This document shows, one piece after another, positions 17,163 to 25,998 of a DNA stretch of 64,000 nucleotides. The position numbers and the translations under genes are program-made. Origin of the DNA: Streptomyces qinzhouensis. GTDB lineage: Bacteria; Actinomycetota; Actinomycetes; Streptomycetales; Streptomycetaceae. The DNA lies in assembly GCF_007856155.1 (NCBI RefSeq), contig NZ_CP042266.1, positions 1,984,001-2,048,000 of the forward strand. The letters are read 5' to 3'. The notes under the pieces were generated by a model, which had not been told where the DNA came from, did no database searches, and was given only the letters and a program-made list of their open reading frames with translations. How positions within the stretch are numbered: the stretch's first letter is position 1; every line of letters starts with the position of its first letter.

Positions 17163-18010
17163 TTGGGGGCTCCAGGAGAAGAGGAAAGGGAAGCGGTATG
17201 GGATGACCAGGGGTCGGTGACCGTGGACGAGACATGGACCCGCAGGTCCCAGCCGTGCCGGTCGGAGATTTCGTCGAGCTGGGCGGCCGCCTGGGCGCAC
17301 CAGGGCCACTCGGTGGCCCAGTGCGCGGCGTCGACCAGGCCCAGCGGGGAGTGCTCGGTGGCCTCGGAGGCGGGGTGGTGGCGCAGATCGGCGGTGAGGA
17401 AGGCGTCCACCCCGGCGGCGCGGACCGCGTCGAAGAGGCTGTCGCCGGAGCCGCCGCTGACGGCGACCGTCCGCACCTGGGCGTCCGGGTCCCCGGCGAG
17501 GCGGATGCCCTGCGCGGTGGCCGGAAGCCGGTGGGCGGCCCGCTCGGCGAAGGCGGCGAGGGTCTCGGGGTGCTCGGGCTCACAGATCCGGCCGAGGCCC
17601 CGGCGGCCCGAAGGATCGGTGGGGTCCGGCACCAGGGGCCCCACGACCTTCAGGCCGAGCGCGGCGGCGAGGGCGTCGGAGACGCCGGGATCCGCGCTGT
17701 CGGCGTTGGTGTGGGCGACATGGAGCGCGATGTCGTTCTTGATCAGGGTGTGGACGACCCGGCCCTTGAAGTGACCGGCCGCGACCGTCGTGGTGCCCCG
17801 GAGATAGAGGGGGTGATGGGTCACCACGAGCTGGACGCCCAGCTCCACGGCCTCGTCCGCGATCTGCTGGACGGGGTCGACGGCGAACAGGACTCCCCGG
17901 ACTTCGGCGTCGGGATCGCCGCAGACGGTCCCCACGGCGTCCCACTGCTCGGCCCGGGCGGGGGGCCAGAGGGCGTCGAGGGCTGCGATGACTTCGGAGA
18001 GGCGGGGCAC
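17159..18010 (-). CDS. NIF3-like dinuclear metal-centre protein (GTP cyclohydrolase 1 type 2)
   Basis: A 283-residue protein begun at GTG 18010, where homology to the NIF3 family starts (PRLSEVIAALDALWPP). Metal-binding motifs are VVTHHPLYL, HVAHTNAD, and LTADLRHHPA with VDAAHWATEWP near the C-terminus. The family forms a toroidal hexamer with a dinuclear metal site; biochemical function is disputed. It heads a coupled operon with the zinc-ribbon and RNase H genes, an arrangement conserved across actinobacteria. Confidence 0.92.
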   Translation of the reverse strand: MPRLSEVIAALDALWPPARAEQWDAVGTVCGDPDAEVRGVLFAVDPVQQIADEAVELGVQLVVTHHPLYLRGTTTVAAGHFKGRVVHTLIKNDIALHVAHTNADSADPGVSDALAAALGLKVVGPLVPDPTDPSGRRGLGRICEPEHPETLAAFAERAAHRLPATAQGIRLAGDPDAQVRTVAVSGGSGDSLFDAVRAAGVDAFLTADLRHHPASEATEHSPLGLVDAAHWATEWPWCAQAAAQLDEISDRHGWDLRVHVSSTVTDPWSSHTASLSSSPGAPN

Positions 18011-18266
18011 GGAACACAGGTTACCCGCGCCCCGCCGCCTCCCGGCCTGCCCTGTCCACAACTCCGGCCCGATCATCACACCGGACAGGAGTGCTGTCGG
18101 CCCGCCCGGGTTCCACTCCGCCGCCACCCGTCACCGCGCCCAGCACAGCCACCGGTTCCCCCTCAGCCGAATCGACGCCCGGCCACCCATATGTGTGAAG
18201 TGAGAGATCTCGTGTTGTTCGGCAGGAAGTGCGAAATCTAGCTTCGTGGCCGGAGGTGACCGAACG

Positions 18267-19646
18267 ATGACAGCCTGTGCGGTCGAGACGGCGGCGACGC
18301 GGTGGAACAGCCCCGGCGGGGGCAGCGGATCCGGCGGCGGTGCCCCCGGGGAGGACGGCGGTCCCGGCGAGGGCCGTCCGGCCGGTGGCGCCGGTGTCCT
18401 GGCCCCCGGGGCCGCGGCCATGACGCTCTCCGCCGACGGGGCCTACGCGGCCAGGCTGGCGGGCGCGGGCGACGCCCTGTATCCGGAGCGGTGGACCCTC
18501 GACGGGCCCGAGCCGTATGCCGTACCCCTGCCGCTGTACCAGCCGGAGGAGCGCGATACTGCGGTGCTGCCGCTGGCGGACGGGCGGGTGCTGATCCACC
18601 GCCGGGCCGCCGGGCGGCAGTTGTTCTCGCTGCTCTATCCCAGCGGCCCGGAGACCGGGGAGCTGCCCCTCGGCGGCATCGGGACGCCGACCGCGTCCGG
18701 GTACGAGGCGGCCGTACTGCTGCCGCCGTCGCCGGACGGTTCGCGGGCCTATCTCCTCGTCCCCGGCAGCGGCCCGGGAGCCGACCCCCGGCCCGGTCCC
18801 GCACACGTACCCGAAGGCGGACCCGAAGGCGGACGCGCACACGTACCCGAAGGCGGACCCGCACACGGACCCGAGGGCGGTCCCGCCGGGGCCGGGGCCG
18901 TGACCGCGATCTGGCGGGTCACCGGCGGCTCCGCCGGCCCCGAGCGCGTCGCCGAGATCCCCGGCCGCTGCACCGGCGGGGTCTGGCTCGACCGTACGGG
19001 ACGGCTCCTCGCCCTGGACCGGCAGCGGGAACCCGGCGGCCCCGTGAAGGCGGTAGCGGTCGATCTGGAACGCGGCGGCGAGGTCTCGCCGCTGCTCCAG
19101 ATCGCACCGGACAGCAACGACCGGCTGCTGCTCGCGGCGCCCGACAGTGGACTGCTCGTCGTCCGCTCCGACGCGCCCGGCGACGACCGCATCGGCTGGG
19201 GCGTCCTCGGCGGTGAACGCCCGGTCCGGTTCCCCGAGTGCCTGCGCGTACCCGGCGGTTCCCTCGTCCCCTTCGCCGTTCAGCCGGGACAGATCCTCCA
19301 GCCCGAAAGCTGCGCCGTCGCCTTCGCGGTGGGAACGGGCACGGGCCTCGCCCCGGCCGTCTGGCGCCCCGCGGGGCGGGAGCTGCGCGCCCTGGCCGCC
19401 CCGGACGGCTGGTTCCCGGGAACCGGCCGCTGGACCCCGGAGGGCGTACTCCACCTTCCGTACGCGACGCCCGCGACACCCTGCGGCGTGGCCCGGCTCA
19501 CACCCCCCGAGGAGCCGCCCGGCGGCTCGGGGTGTCCGGCCGCCGCTCCGTCCCGTCCCGCCGGTTCCGGACCGCGGCCGTCCGGCGCCCTGCGCCCGGT
19601 TCCGTTGCAGCAGGCACCGCTCGTGGACCGTACGCAGGCTGGCTAA
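18267..19646 (+). CDS. Hypothetical protein, probable beta-propeller
   Basis: A 459-residue protein starting at ATG 18267, seven bases after GGAGGTGA. After a Gly/Pro-rich N-terminus it shows recurring short beta-strand patterns (MTLSADGAYAARL, AVLPLADGRVLIHRR, LLPPSPDGSRAYLLV, VWLDRTGRLLALD) typical of degenerate WD40-like propeller blades. No signal peptide, membrane segment or catalytic motif is clear. A low-complexity insertion (~residues 178-208) is encoded by tandem repeats. No assigned function. Confidence 0.7.
   Translation: MTACAVETAATRWNSPGGGSGSGGGAPGEDGGPGEGRPAGGAGVLAPGAAAMTLSADGAYAARLAGAGDALYPERWTLDGPEPYAVPLPLYQPEERDTAVLPLADGRVLIHRRAAGRQLFSLLYPSGPETGELPLGGIGTPTASGYEAAVLLPPSPDGSRAYLLVPGSGPGADPRPGPAHVPEGGPEGGRAHVPEGGPAHGPEGGPAGAGAVTAIWRVTGGSAGPERVAEIPGRCTGGVWLDRTGRLLALDRQREPGGPVKAVAVDLERGGEVSPLLQIAPDSNDRLLLAAPDSGLLVVRSDAPGDDRIGWGVLGGERPVRFPECLRVPGGSLVPFAVQPGQILQPESCAVAFAVGTGTGLAPAVWRPAGRELRALAAPDGWFPGTGRWTPEGVLHLPYATPATPCGVARLTPPEEPPGGSGCPAAAPSRPAGSGPRPSGALRPVPLQQAPLVDRTQAG
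18800..18886. repeat. In-gene tandem repeats encoding AHVPEGGP-type units
   Basis: A ~20-bp block starting GCACACGTACCCGAAGGCGG occurs at 18801 and 18837 with degenerate copies between and after. All copies keep frame. Confidence 0.8.
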
Positions 19647-19773
19647 ACTCTCCGACCTGCGCGAAGTTCCGCTGCTCGGCGGGGTGTACGGATGACCCGG
19701 CGAGGAACCGCGCGACCGGTGAGCAGTGTCCGGTGACAGTGACAAAGTAACCACTACGGGGAAGTTCCGAACC

Positions 19774-19923
19774 ATGTCCGAAACCCGAACCGACAATCCT
19801 CCGACCCAGTCCCAGGACGCTGCCGCGGCGGCCGAAGCACACGGCCGCCACCGGGGTACGGCCGCGCGGGACGATGCCACGGCCGAACCGCACGGCAAGC
19901 ACCGCAAGCCCGCGGCCGAGTAA
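19774..19923 (+). CDS. Small hydrophilic Streptomyces protein (49 aa)
   Basis: ATG 19774 is preceded by GGGGAAG nine bases upstream. The product is short, highly charged and contains the duplicated motif EAHGRHRG / EPHGKHRK, giving it a histidine- and arginine-rich character. Similar tiny proteins with paired HGRHR motifs are widespread in Streptomyces; none has a known role. A strong hairpin follows 88 bp downstream. Confidence 0.65.
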   Translation: MSETRTDNPPTQSQDAAAAAEAHGRHRGTAARDDATAEPHGKHRKPAAE

Positions 19924-20011
19924 CCACGCGTCGCGGCAGCCCCTGGAGTCACCGCATCCCCGGCCGGCCGTACCGGCGGAACCGGGGGCGGTGAACCGGC
20001 GGAATCGTCAG

Positions 20012-20049
20012 GGCCCGGTCACAGGAATTTCCAAGTCCGTGACCGGGCC
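20012..20049 (+). terminator. Rho-independent-like hairpin
   Basis: GGCCCGGTCAC (20012-20022) pairs perfectly with GTGACCGGGCC (20039-20049) around a 16-nt loop, downstream of the 49-residue protein gene. A second small hairpin, TTCGGC-TTG-GCCGAA, follows at 20051-20065. Confidence 0.7.
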
Positions 20050-20267
20050 TTCGGCTTGGCCGAACATCCTTACGGTGTGACGCATGCGGCCTCGGAATCC
20101 GCTCGTCGCCGGAGCGGCCCGGCGCTGTCCCGGTACCGCCCGACCGGCCCGACACGGCGTAGACCGACGAGGCCGGAGAACACCTCATGACCGCGGGGGA
20201 CTTCTGCGACAAGCTGTGACACGCCCGAGTGACGGGAGCGGCTCCCGGCGGCCGCTCCCGTTCCCCG
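20050..20267. other. Intergenic region with terminator of the SDR operon
   Basis: CGGGAGCGG (20233-20241) pairs with CCGCTCCCG (20252-20260), just beyond the SDR stop, a likely minus-strand terminator. An 11-codon frame (20187-20219) has a ribosome site but too little else to call. Confidence 0.5.
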
Positions 20268-21209
20268 TCACCCCTTCCGCAGCCCCAGGACCTCCGTCGC
20301 GGCGAACGTCTCCCCGGCCGGGCGGGCCGCGAAGTGCGGGGTGAGGACCGCGTCCAGTTCGTCATGGCTGAAGCATTCCTTCGCCGTGTCGAACTTCGCC
20401 GCGACCCGGGGCCGTTCGACGACGGCGACCAGACCGCCGTGGACGACGAAGACCTGGCCGTTCACCCCGGCCGCCGCGGGTGCGGCGAGATAGCCGACCA
20501 GCGGGGCCACATGTTCGGGTGCCAGCGGGTCCAGCTCGCCCGCCGCCGGCTCCTGGTATCCGGCGAAGACGTCCTCGGTCATCCGGGTCCTGGCCCGGGG
20601 GCAGATCGCGTTCGCGGTGACGCCGTACTTGGCCAGGGCCGCCGCCGTGGACGTCGTCAGGCCGATGATGCCGCCCTTGGCCGCCGCGTAGTTGGGCTGT
20701 CCGGCCGATCCCGCCAGGAAGGCCTCCGACGAGGTGTTGACGATCCGGCCGTAGACCGGGCCGCCGGCTGCCTTGGCCCGCTCCCGCCAGTGCGCCGACG
20801 CGAAACGTACGGTGTTGAAGTGGCCCTTGAGATGGACGCGGATCACCGAGTCCCACTCCTCCTCGGCCATCGAGAAGACCATCCGGTCCCGGAGGATGCC
20901 GGCGTTGTTGACCAGGACGTCCAGCTTGCCGAATCGTTCGGCGGCGAGCGCGACGAGCTCCCGGGCCTGCGCGAAGTCGGCGATGTCCCCGTGGTGGGCG
21001 ACGGCGTGTCCGCCCGCGGTACGGATCTCCTCGGCGACCTCTTCGGCCGGGTCCGCCGACGACCGCCCGGAGCCGTCCCGGCCGGGCTGTCCGTAGTCGT
21101 TGACGACGACGCTCGCGCCGAGCCGGGCCAGTTCGATGGCTTCGGCGCGTCCCAGGCCGCGGCCCGCGCCCGTGACGATCGCGGACAGTCCGTCCAGTGG
21201 CAGTGTCAT
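20268..21209 (-). CDS. SDR-family 3-hydroxyacyl-CoA dehydrogenase (17beta-HSD4/FabG-like)
   Basis: A 313-residue short-chain dehydrogenase starting at ATG 21209. GAGRGLG is the NAD(P) loop, VNNAGILRDRM the structural NNAG motif, and NTSSEAFLAGSAGQPNYAAAKGG holds the catalytic Ser and YxxxK. The extra C-terminal ~60 residues and the NDYGQPGRDGSG insertion are typical of SDRs acting on acyl-CoA in the multifunctional-enzyme-2 branch. With the adjacent Hsd4B-type hydratase and Zn-ADH, the likely role is 3-hydroxyacyl-CoA oxidation in sterol side-chain beta-oxidation. The sequence after the Tyr/Lys motif reads ICPRARTRM where PGARTRM is usual, a minor deviation. Confidence 0.85.
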   Translation of the reverse strand: MTLPLDGLSAIVTGAGRGLGRAEAIELARLGASVVVNDYGQPGRDGSGRSSADPAEEVAEEIRTAGGHAVAHHGDIADFAQARELVALAAERFGKLDVLVNNAGILRDRMVFSMAEEEWDSVIRVHLKGHFNTVRFASAHWRERAKAAGGPVYGRIVNTSSEAFLAGSAGQPNYAAAKGGIIGLTTSTAAALAKYGVTANAICPRARTRMTEDVFAGYQEPAAGELDPLAPEHVAPLVGYLAAPAAAGVNGQVFVVHGGLVAVVERPRVAAKFDTAKECFSHDELDAVLTPHFAARPAGETFAATEVLGLRKG

Positions 21210-21271
21210 CCGATCCGGTTCCCTTCGGTTCGCCCGCCCGCGCCGAGCCGCGGGCCGCTCGGGCTCGGCTG

Positions 21272-22348
21272 TCAGATCTCGATACAGGTACGCAGTGCCT
21301 CGCCGGTGCGCATCAGCTCCAGCGCTTCGTTGATCCGGGCCAGCGGCAGCCGGTGGGTGATCAGCCCTGCCAGGTCGATCCGGCCCGCGCGCCACAGTGC
21401 GATGGACCGTTCGAAGGAGGTCAGGGCATCGCCGCCGCCGTACATCGACGGCAGGATCCGCTTCTCGTCGAAGAACAGCTCGAACATATTGAGCTGGAGC
21501 ATGTCGTCCATGGCACCGGCGCCGACGACGCAGAGCGTGCCGCCGCGCCGGGTGGTGTCGTACGCGGTCCGCGCGGTCGCCGACTTCCCCACGACCTCGA
21601 AGACGTAGTCGAAGCCCTCGCCGCCGGTCAGCCGCTGTTTGGCGTCGCCGAGCGCGTCGGGGGCCACCGCCTCGGTGGCGCCGAAGCGGAGCGCCGCCTC
21701 GCGCCGGGCCGGGACGGGGTCGACCGCGACGATCTGCGCCGCGCCCTTGAGCCGGGCGCCTTGTATGGCCGAGACGCCGACTCCGCCGCAGCCGATGACG
21801 GCGACCGACGAACCGGCGGCGACGTCCGCGGTGTTGACGGCCGCGCCGATGCCGGTGGTCACTCCGCAGCCGATGAGGGCGGCGATGTCGTACGGGACGT
21901 CGTCCGGGATCGGTACGGCCGCGTCCGCGGCGACGACGACCTCTTCGGCGAAGGTCCCGGTGCCCGCGAAGCCGAAGACGTCGCCGGAGGGGCGGCGGAA
22001 GTTGGGGGTGCCCGCGTTCATGAAGCCGGACAGACACAGCTGGCTCTGGCCGCGCCGGCAGGAGGGGCAGGTGTTGCAGGCGGGCAGCCAGCAGACCAGT
22101 ACGCGGTCGCCGGGCTTGACCGCGGTGACGCCGTCGCCGACGTCGATGATGTCCCCCGCCGCCTCGTGGCCGGGAATGAAGGGCACGGGCTGCGGCAGGA
22201 CACCGGTCATGGCCGAGAGGTCCGAGTGGCAGAGTCCGGTGGCCCGGATCCGGATCCTGACCTTGCCGGGGCCGAAGCCCACGGCCTCCAGATCGTCGAG
22301 GACTTCGAGCTTTTCCTGCCCGGTCTCGTGCAGTACGGCTGCGCGCAC
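21272..22348 (-). CDS. Zinc-dependent alcohol dehydrogenase
   Basis: A 358-residue medium-chain dehydrogenase. GLCHSDLSA and PGHEAAG supply catalytic-zinc ligands, CNTCPSCRRGQSQLC the structural-zinc cysteines, and VAVIGCGGVGVSAIQGA the NAD-binding loop. It belongs to the class III-like group that also occurs in the mycobacterial cholesterol regulon. In context it may oxidise the 26/27-hydroxyl group introduced by CYP125 to the aldehyde. It lies between SDR and hydratase genes with gaps of 60-62 bp, consistent with one operon transcribed from the KstR-controlled promoter near 23.46 kb. Confidence 0.88.
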   Translation of the reverse strand: MRAAVLHETGQEKLEVLDDLEAVGFGPGKVRIRIRATGLCHSDLSAMTGVLPQPVPFIPGHEAAGDIIDVGDGVTAVKPGDRVLVCWLPACNTCPSCRRGQSQLCLSGFMNAGTPNFRRPSGDVFGFAGTGTFAEEVVVAADAAVPIPDDVPYDIAALIGCGVTTGIGAAVNTADVAAGSSVAVIGCGGVGVSAIQGARLKGAAQIVAVDPVPARREAALRFGATEAVAPDALGDAKQRLTGGEGFDYVFEVVGKSATARTAYDTTRRGGTLCVVGAGAMDDMLQLNMFELFFDEKRILPSMYGGGDALTSFERSIALWRAGRIDLAGLITHRLPLARINEALELMRTGEALRTCIEI

Positions 22349-22408
22349 GGTACGGCTCCTCTCGTGTCGTTGCCTCGGTCCGGGGCGGGTGATGGGAGGT
22401 GGGGCGGT

Positions 22409-23266
22409 TCAGTGGTGTTCGACGACGGTGTCGGCGAGGACGGGCGCGTCGTCCCGCTCGACCGCGCCGACCGCGACCCGCACCCGGCGGTCGTCCTCCG
22501 CCCACATGCGGATCCGGAGCGTCTCGCCGGGGAAGACGGTTCCGGCGAAGCGGGTGGTGTACGAGCGGACCCGGGCGACCTCACCGCCGAAGAGGGTGTC
22601 GACGACGGCCTTGAGGGTCATTCCGTAGGTGCACAGCCCGTGCAGGATCGGCCGGTCGAAACCGGCGAGCGCGGCGAACTCCGGATCGGCGTGGAGCGGG
22701 TTGAGATCGCCGGAGAGCCGGTACAGCAGCGCCTGATCCTCCCTGATGTGCCGTTCGACCGTCTTGTCGGGGTCACGGTCGGGGAGTTCGGTACGGGCGG
22801 AGGGGCCGCGTTCGCCGCCGAAGCCGCCCTCCCCGCGGACGAAGATCTGGGAGTCGTTGGTCCACAGCGGCCCGTCCGCGTCGGACGCCTCGGTCCGCAG
22901 CACGAGGACGGCGGCCTTGCCCTTGTCGTAGACGGCCGCGACCCGGCTCGCCGAGACTGCGGTTCCGACGGGCGGGACGGGGCGGTGCAGCCGGACGGTC
23001 TGGCCGCCGTGGAGCACGGTGGTGAGGTCGATGTCGAGCCCGGGGCCGGTGAGACCGCCCGCGATGCCCTTGCCCGCACCGGCGACGGTCGCGAAGCTCG
23101 GCAGGACATGGAGCCGGGACTCCAGGGTGTAGCGGAGTTCGCCGGGGTCGGTCGCGGGGATCCCGGCGCCGAGACCCAGATGGTAGAGCTGGATGTCCCG
23201 GTGGTCCCAGGAGATGTCGGAGGTACGGGGTTCGGCGGCGAGGGCCCTGACGGGGTCGATGGGCAT
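22409..23266 (-). CDS. hsd4B: MaoC-family enoyl-CoA hydratase 2, Hsd4B-type
   Basis: A 285-residue double-hotdog protein starting at ATG 23266 behind GGGAG. The C-terminal half holds the hydratase-2 motif (LSGDLNPLHADPEFAALAGF then RPILHGLCTYG), with the Asp/His catalytic pair; the N-terminal half is the substrate-binding hotdog. Length and sequence match mycobacterial Hsd4B (Rv3538, 286 residues), which hydrates sterol side-chain enoyl-CoAs. It is the first gene of the hydratase-ADH-SDR operon. Its 5' region carries a perfect KstR-type palindrome and two copies of the TCTGAC palindrome. Confidence 0.85.
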   Translation of the reverse strand: MPIDPVRALAAEPRTSDISWDHRDIQLYHLGLGAGIPATDPGELRYTLESRLHVLPSFATVAGAGKGIAGGLTGPGLDIDLTTVLHGGQTVRLHRPVPPVGTAVSASRVAAVYDKGKAAVLVLRTEASDADGPLWTNDSQIFVRGEGGFGGERGPSARTELPDRDPDKTVERHIREDQALLYRLSGDLNPLHADPEFAALAGFDRPILHGLCTYGMTLKAVVDTLFGGEVARVRSYTTRFAGTVFPGETLRIRMWAEDDRRVRVAVGAVERDDAPVLADTVVEHH

Positions 23267-23441
23267 GAGGCTGCTGCTCCCTTGCTGGAAGAGGCTCGGT
23301 GCACCTCCGGGCGCTGTGCTGGAAGACCTCGGCGCGACCGTCCGCACCGTCGGCCGCGCCGAGGTCGTACGGGGCCGGACCCCGGGCCCTGGCCGGGCCC
23401 GCTCCACCCTCCGGGCGGACGGCGCCGCATGACGGACCCGG

Positions 23442-23459
23442 CCTGGAACGCGTTCCAGG
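23442..23459. promoter_or_regulatory. KstR operator, perfect 18-bp palindrome
   Basis: CCTGGAACGCGTTCCAGG contains TGGAACGCGTTCCA, an exact match to the published KstR consensus TnnAACnnGTTnnA. It lies 176 bp upstream of the Hsd4B-type gene. Confidence 0.85.
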
Positions 23460-23506
23460 TCCGGTCGGGGTATGTATAACGCAGCCCCCGAGGCAAGGGA
23501 AGACTC

Positions 23507-23545
23507 CTGACATGGCGTCAGCAATTTATCTGACAGGCCGTCAGG
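23507..23545. promoter_or_regulatory. Two TCTGAC-N5-GTCAGA-type palindromes
   Basis: CTGAC-ATGGC-GTCAG (23507-23521) and TCTGAC-AGGCC-GTCAGG (23529-23545) are spaced 22 bp centre to centre, two helical turns. They lie upstream of the hydratase operon and 72 bp before the receiver gene. Confidence 0.7.
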
Positions 23546-23616
23546 TCATCGGGTCGAAGGTACCGGGACGCCGTGTCACGGGACGGGAAGGACATCGGCG
23601 GACATAGCCTGCGTCC

Positions 23617-24078
23617 ATGGAAGAAATGCCCCGGGACCATCGCCCGGCCGTGTCCGTACGGATCCTGCTCGCCGGGGACGGCGGAGCGACCGGCGGGGCG
23701 CTGGCCCTGCTGCTGGGGCTCGAACCCGGTTTCGCGGTGGTCGCGCAGGTGGATCGGAGCGCGGAGGTGGTGGCCGCGGCGCAGGAGCGGCGGCCCGATA
23801 TCGCCCTGCTGGACGCGGTGCTCCCGGACGGCGACGGCCTGGAAGCCACCGCCCGGCTGCTCGCCGAGGTGCCCGAATGCCGGGTGCTGCTCCTGACCGG
23901 CTCCGGGCACCCGGGCCTCGCGGACCGGGCGCTGGCCGCCGGGGCGGTGGGCCTGCTGGTCAAGGACGGCCCGCACGACGAACTGGTCCAAGCCGTACAC
24001 CGCTGTCTGACCGGGGAGACCGTGATCGATCCGGCCCTTCTGCCACCCGCGGACCCCACCGCCCCGCCCGGTCGCTGA
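23617..24078 (+). CDS. Stand-alone response-regulator receiver protein
   Basis: A 153-residue CheY-like receiver domain. ALLDAVLPDGDG gives the phospho-acceptor Asp, VLLLTGSG the conserved Thr and GLLVKDGP the conserved Lys. The acidic pocket is reduced: strand 1 reads ILLAGDGGA rather than the usual paired acids. The sequence is closest to NarL/LuxR-type receivers but ends without a helix-turn-helix, so output must be by protein contact or the gene is a truncated regulator. No histidine kinase is adjacent. ATG 23617 begins just after the TCTGAC-type palindromes, which could control it as well as the divergent operon. Confidence 0.8.
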   Translation: MEEMPRDHRPAVSVRILLAGDGGATGGALALLLGLEPGFAVVAQVDRSAEVVAAAQERRPDIALLDAVLPDGDGLEATARLLAEVPECRVLLLTGSGHPGLADRALAAGAVGLLVKDGPHDELVQAVHRCLTGETVIDPALLPPADPTAPPGR

Positions 24079-24115
24079 CCGTCCGGCCGCGGCACGGACC
24101 GCGGGGCCGTGCGGG

Positions 24116-25717
24116 CTACCGGTCCCGCTCCCCCTTCGGCAGCCACACCAGCATCAGCAGCGCGGCCGTGAACAGGGTGACCGCCCCACAGCGGAACGCC
24201 AGCGCGTAGCCCGCTGTCAGGGCCTCCGGGGAGGTGCTGCCGCCGGAGCGGGACGCGGCGACCGTCGAGAGGACCGCGAGGCCCAGCGCGCCGCCCATGG
24301 TGCGGGAGGTGTTGATGAGACCGGACGCCAGCCCCGCGTCCTCCGCGGCCACCCCGGCCGTCGCCAGCGCGGAGAGCGGCGTCGCCGCCAGTCCGATCCC
24401 CATCAGCATCAGCACTCCGGGGCCGAGTACGGAGGTCGCGTAGCTGCCGTCGGCCGTCATCGCCGACTGCCAGGCGAAGCCCGCGGACGCCACCAGCGCA
24501 CCGCCGACGGCGACCGTCCGCGCCCCGGCCCGGGCCATCAGCGGCGGCGCCAGCTTCGAGCCGACGACGATGCTGATGGAGCTGGGTATCAGCGCGACGC
24601 CGGCCTTCAGCGGGCTGTACCCGAGCACATGCTGCGCGTACATCGTCATAAAGAACCAGGAGGCGAAGGACGCCGAACCGGTCAGCAGCATCGTCGCGTT
24701 CGCCGCGCTCACCGCCCGGGAGCGGAAGAGCTTCAGCGGCATCAGCGGAACCGCCGTCCGCGCCTCCACTGCCACGAACACACCGAGCAGCGACACCCCG
24801 GCGAGCAGGGGCAGCAGCGCCGCCGGGGTGTCCCAGCCGGACGCCTCGGTCTCCACGATGCCGTAGGCGACGGCGGCCAGACCCGCCGTGACCAGGACGG
24901 CCCCCGGCAGGTCGAGCCGCCGCCCCCGGCCGCCCCGCGCATCGGCCAGCCAGAGCGCCCCGCCCACCAGCACCAGCGCCCCGACCGGCACATTGATCAG
25001 CAGCACCCAGCGCCAGGAGAGAAGGTCGGTGAGCAGCCCGCCGACCAGTCCGCCCGCGGCACCGCCCGCCGCGCCGACCGCGGCCCAGGTGCCTATCGCC
25101 CGGGTGCGCGCCGGACCCGGCGGCACCGCGGCCATGATGATGGTGAGGGTCGCCGGGGCGAGCACCGCCGCGCCGAGCCCCTGTACCGCCCGGGCGGCGA
25201 GCAGCTGCCAGCCGTCCTGGGCCAGCCCTCCCGCCAGCGAGGCGACGGTGAAGAGCCCGAGCCCCAGGAGGAACATCCGCTTGCTGCCGAAGAGATCGGC
25301 CGCGCGCCCGCCCAGCAGCATGAACCCGGCGAAGGCGATGGTGTAGGCGTTGAGCACCCACTGGAGACCGATGGTGGAGAGCCCGAGGTCGGTGCGCATC
25401 GACGGCAGGGCCACATTGACGACGGATACGTCGAGGACGACGAGGAACTGTCCGGCGCAGACCGTGAACAGCACCAGCCAGGTCGGCACGGACCACCGCG
25501 GCCCGGCCGGGACCGCGTCGGCCCCGCTCGCCGGGCGGCCCGGGCCGCCGGTTCCGGCGTGGCTACGGGCATCGGTAGAAGCATCGGTACGGGCATCGGT
25601 ACGGGCATCGGTGATGGTGCCGCCGTCGGGACCGGAGGCGGTACGGGCTTCGGCGCTGGGGTCGGGTGGTTGGTGGGGAGTAATGCCGGATGTGCGATGC
25701 GGTCGTGATGGGGGCAT
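24116..25717 (-). CDS. DHA2-family MFS drug-efflux transporter
   Basis: A ~533-residue major-facilitator protein with about 14 membrane segments. LDVSVVNVALPSM is the DHA2 TM1 motif, GGRAADLFGSKRM motif A, and LAPATLTIIMAAV with WRWVLLINVPVGAL are typical of EmrB/QacA proton-driven multidrug exporters. The N-terminal ~70 residues are hydrophilic with TDARTDARTDASTDAR repeats, so the start (ATG 25717, no clear ribosome site) is uncertain and a start nearer WSVPTWLV is possible. It follows the SCPx thiolase in the same direction but is separated by 281 bp containing a polypurine tract, so it is probably independent. Confidence 0.85.
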   Translation of the reverse strand: MPPSRPHRTSGITPHQPPDPSAEARTASGPDGGTITDARTDARTDASTDARSHAGTGGPGRPASGADAVPAGPRWSVPTWLVLFTVCAGQFLVVLDVSVVNVALPSMRTDLGLSTIGLQWVLNAYTIAFAGFMLLGGRAADLFGSKRMFLLGLGLFTVASLAGGLAQDGWQLLAARAVQGLGAAVLAPATLTIIMAAVPPGPARTRAIGTWAAVGAAGGAAGGLVGGLLTDLLSWRWVLLINVPVGALVLVGGALWLADARGGRGRRLDLPGAVLVTAGLAAVAYGIVETEASGWDTPAALLPLLAGVSLLGVFVAVEARTAVPLMPLKLFRSRAVSAANATMLLTGSASFASWFFMTMYAQHVLGYSPLKAGVALIPSSISIVVGSKLAPPLMARAGARTVAVGGALVASAGFAWQSAMTADGSYATSVLGPGVLMLMGIGLAATPLSALATAGVAAEDAGLASGLINTSRTMGGALGLAVLSTVAASRSGGSTSPEALTAGYALAFRCGAVTLFTAALLMLVWLPKGERDR

Positions 25718-25762
25718 TGCGCCATGGTCGCAGCGAAGTCCGAAACGCACATCCGGGTTGTG

Positions 25763-25895
25763 GACGAAGGAGCGGAAGGAGCCGAAGGAGAGCGAGGAGA
25801 GGGGAGCAGGGAGCAGGGAGGGGGGAGGAGGGGGAGGAGAACGGGGGAGCCGGAAGGGCCGGAGGAGCGGACAGGACCGGAAGCGCCGGAGGAGG
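25763..25895. repeat. Polypurine tract between MFS and thiolase genes
   Basis: The plus strand is almost purely A/G for about 130 bp, with repeated GGGGAG/GAGGA blocks and few interruptions. No coding function seen. Confidence 0.75.
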
Positions 25896-25998
25896 TGGTC
25901 CCGGCCGCCGCGCACCGGCGGGCACCGGGCCCGTCCCGTACCCGCGCCGGCGCGCATCGCACCGGCCACCGCCGCCCCGGCCCGCTTACCGCGCCCGG

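Larger units (their letters stand above)
23267..23616. other. Divergent regulatory region, hydratase operon / receiver gene
   Basis: This 350-bp space holds the KstR-type site and two TCTGAC-type palindromes listed separately. A -10-like TTATAC on the minus strand (about 23479-23474) lies just upstream of the KstR site, so bound repressor would cover the transcription start of the hydratase operon. Confidence 0.55.

Noticed and set aside
20187..20219. 11-codon frame MTAGDFCDKL with GGAG upstream
   Set aside because: Too short and with no downstream gene that it could attenuate; kept only as a note.
21197..23479. 760-codon plus-strand frame opposite the ADH-hydratase operon
   Set aside because: Antisense to two enzymes with intact catalytic motifs.
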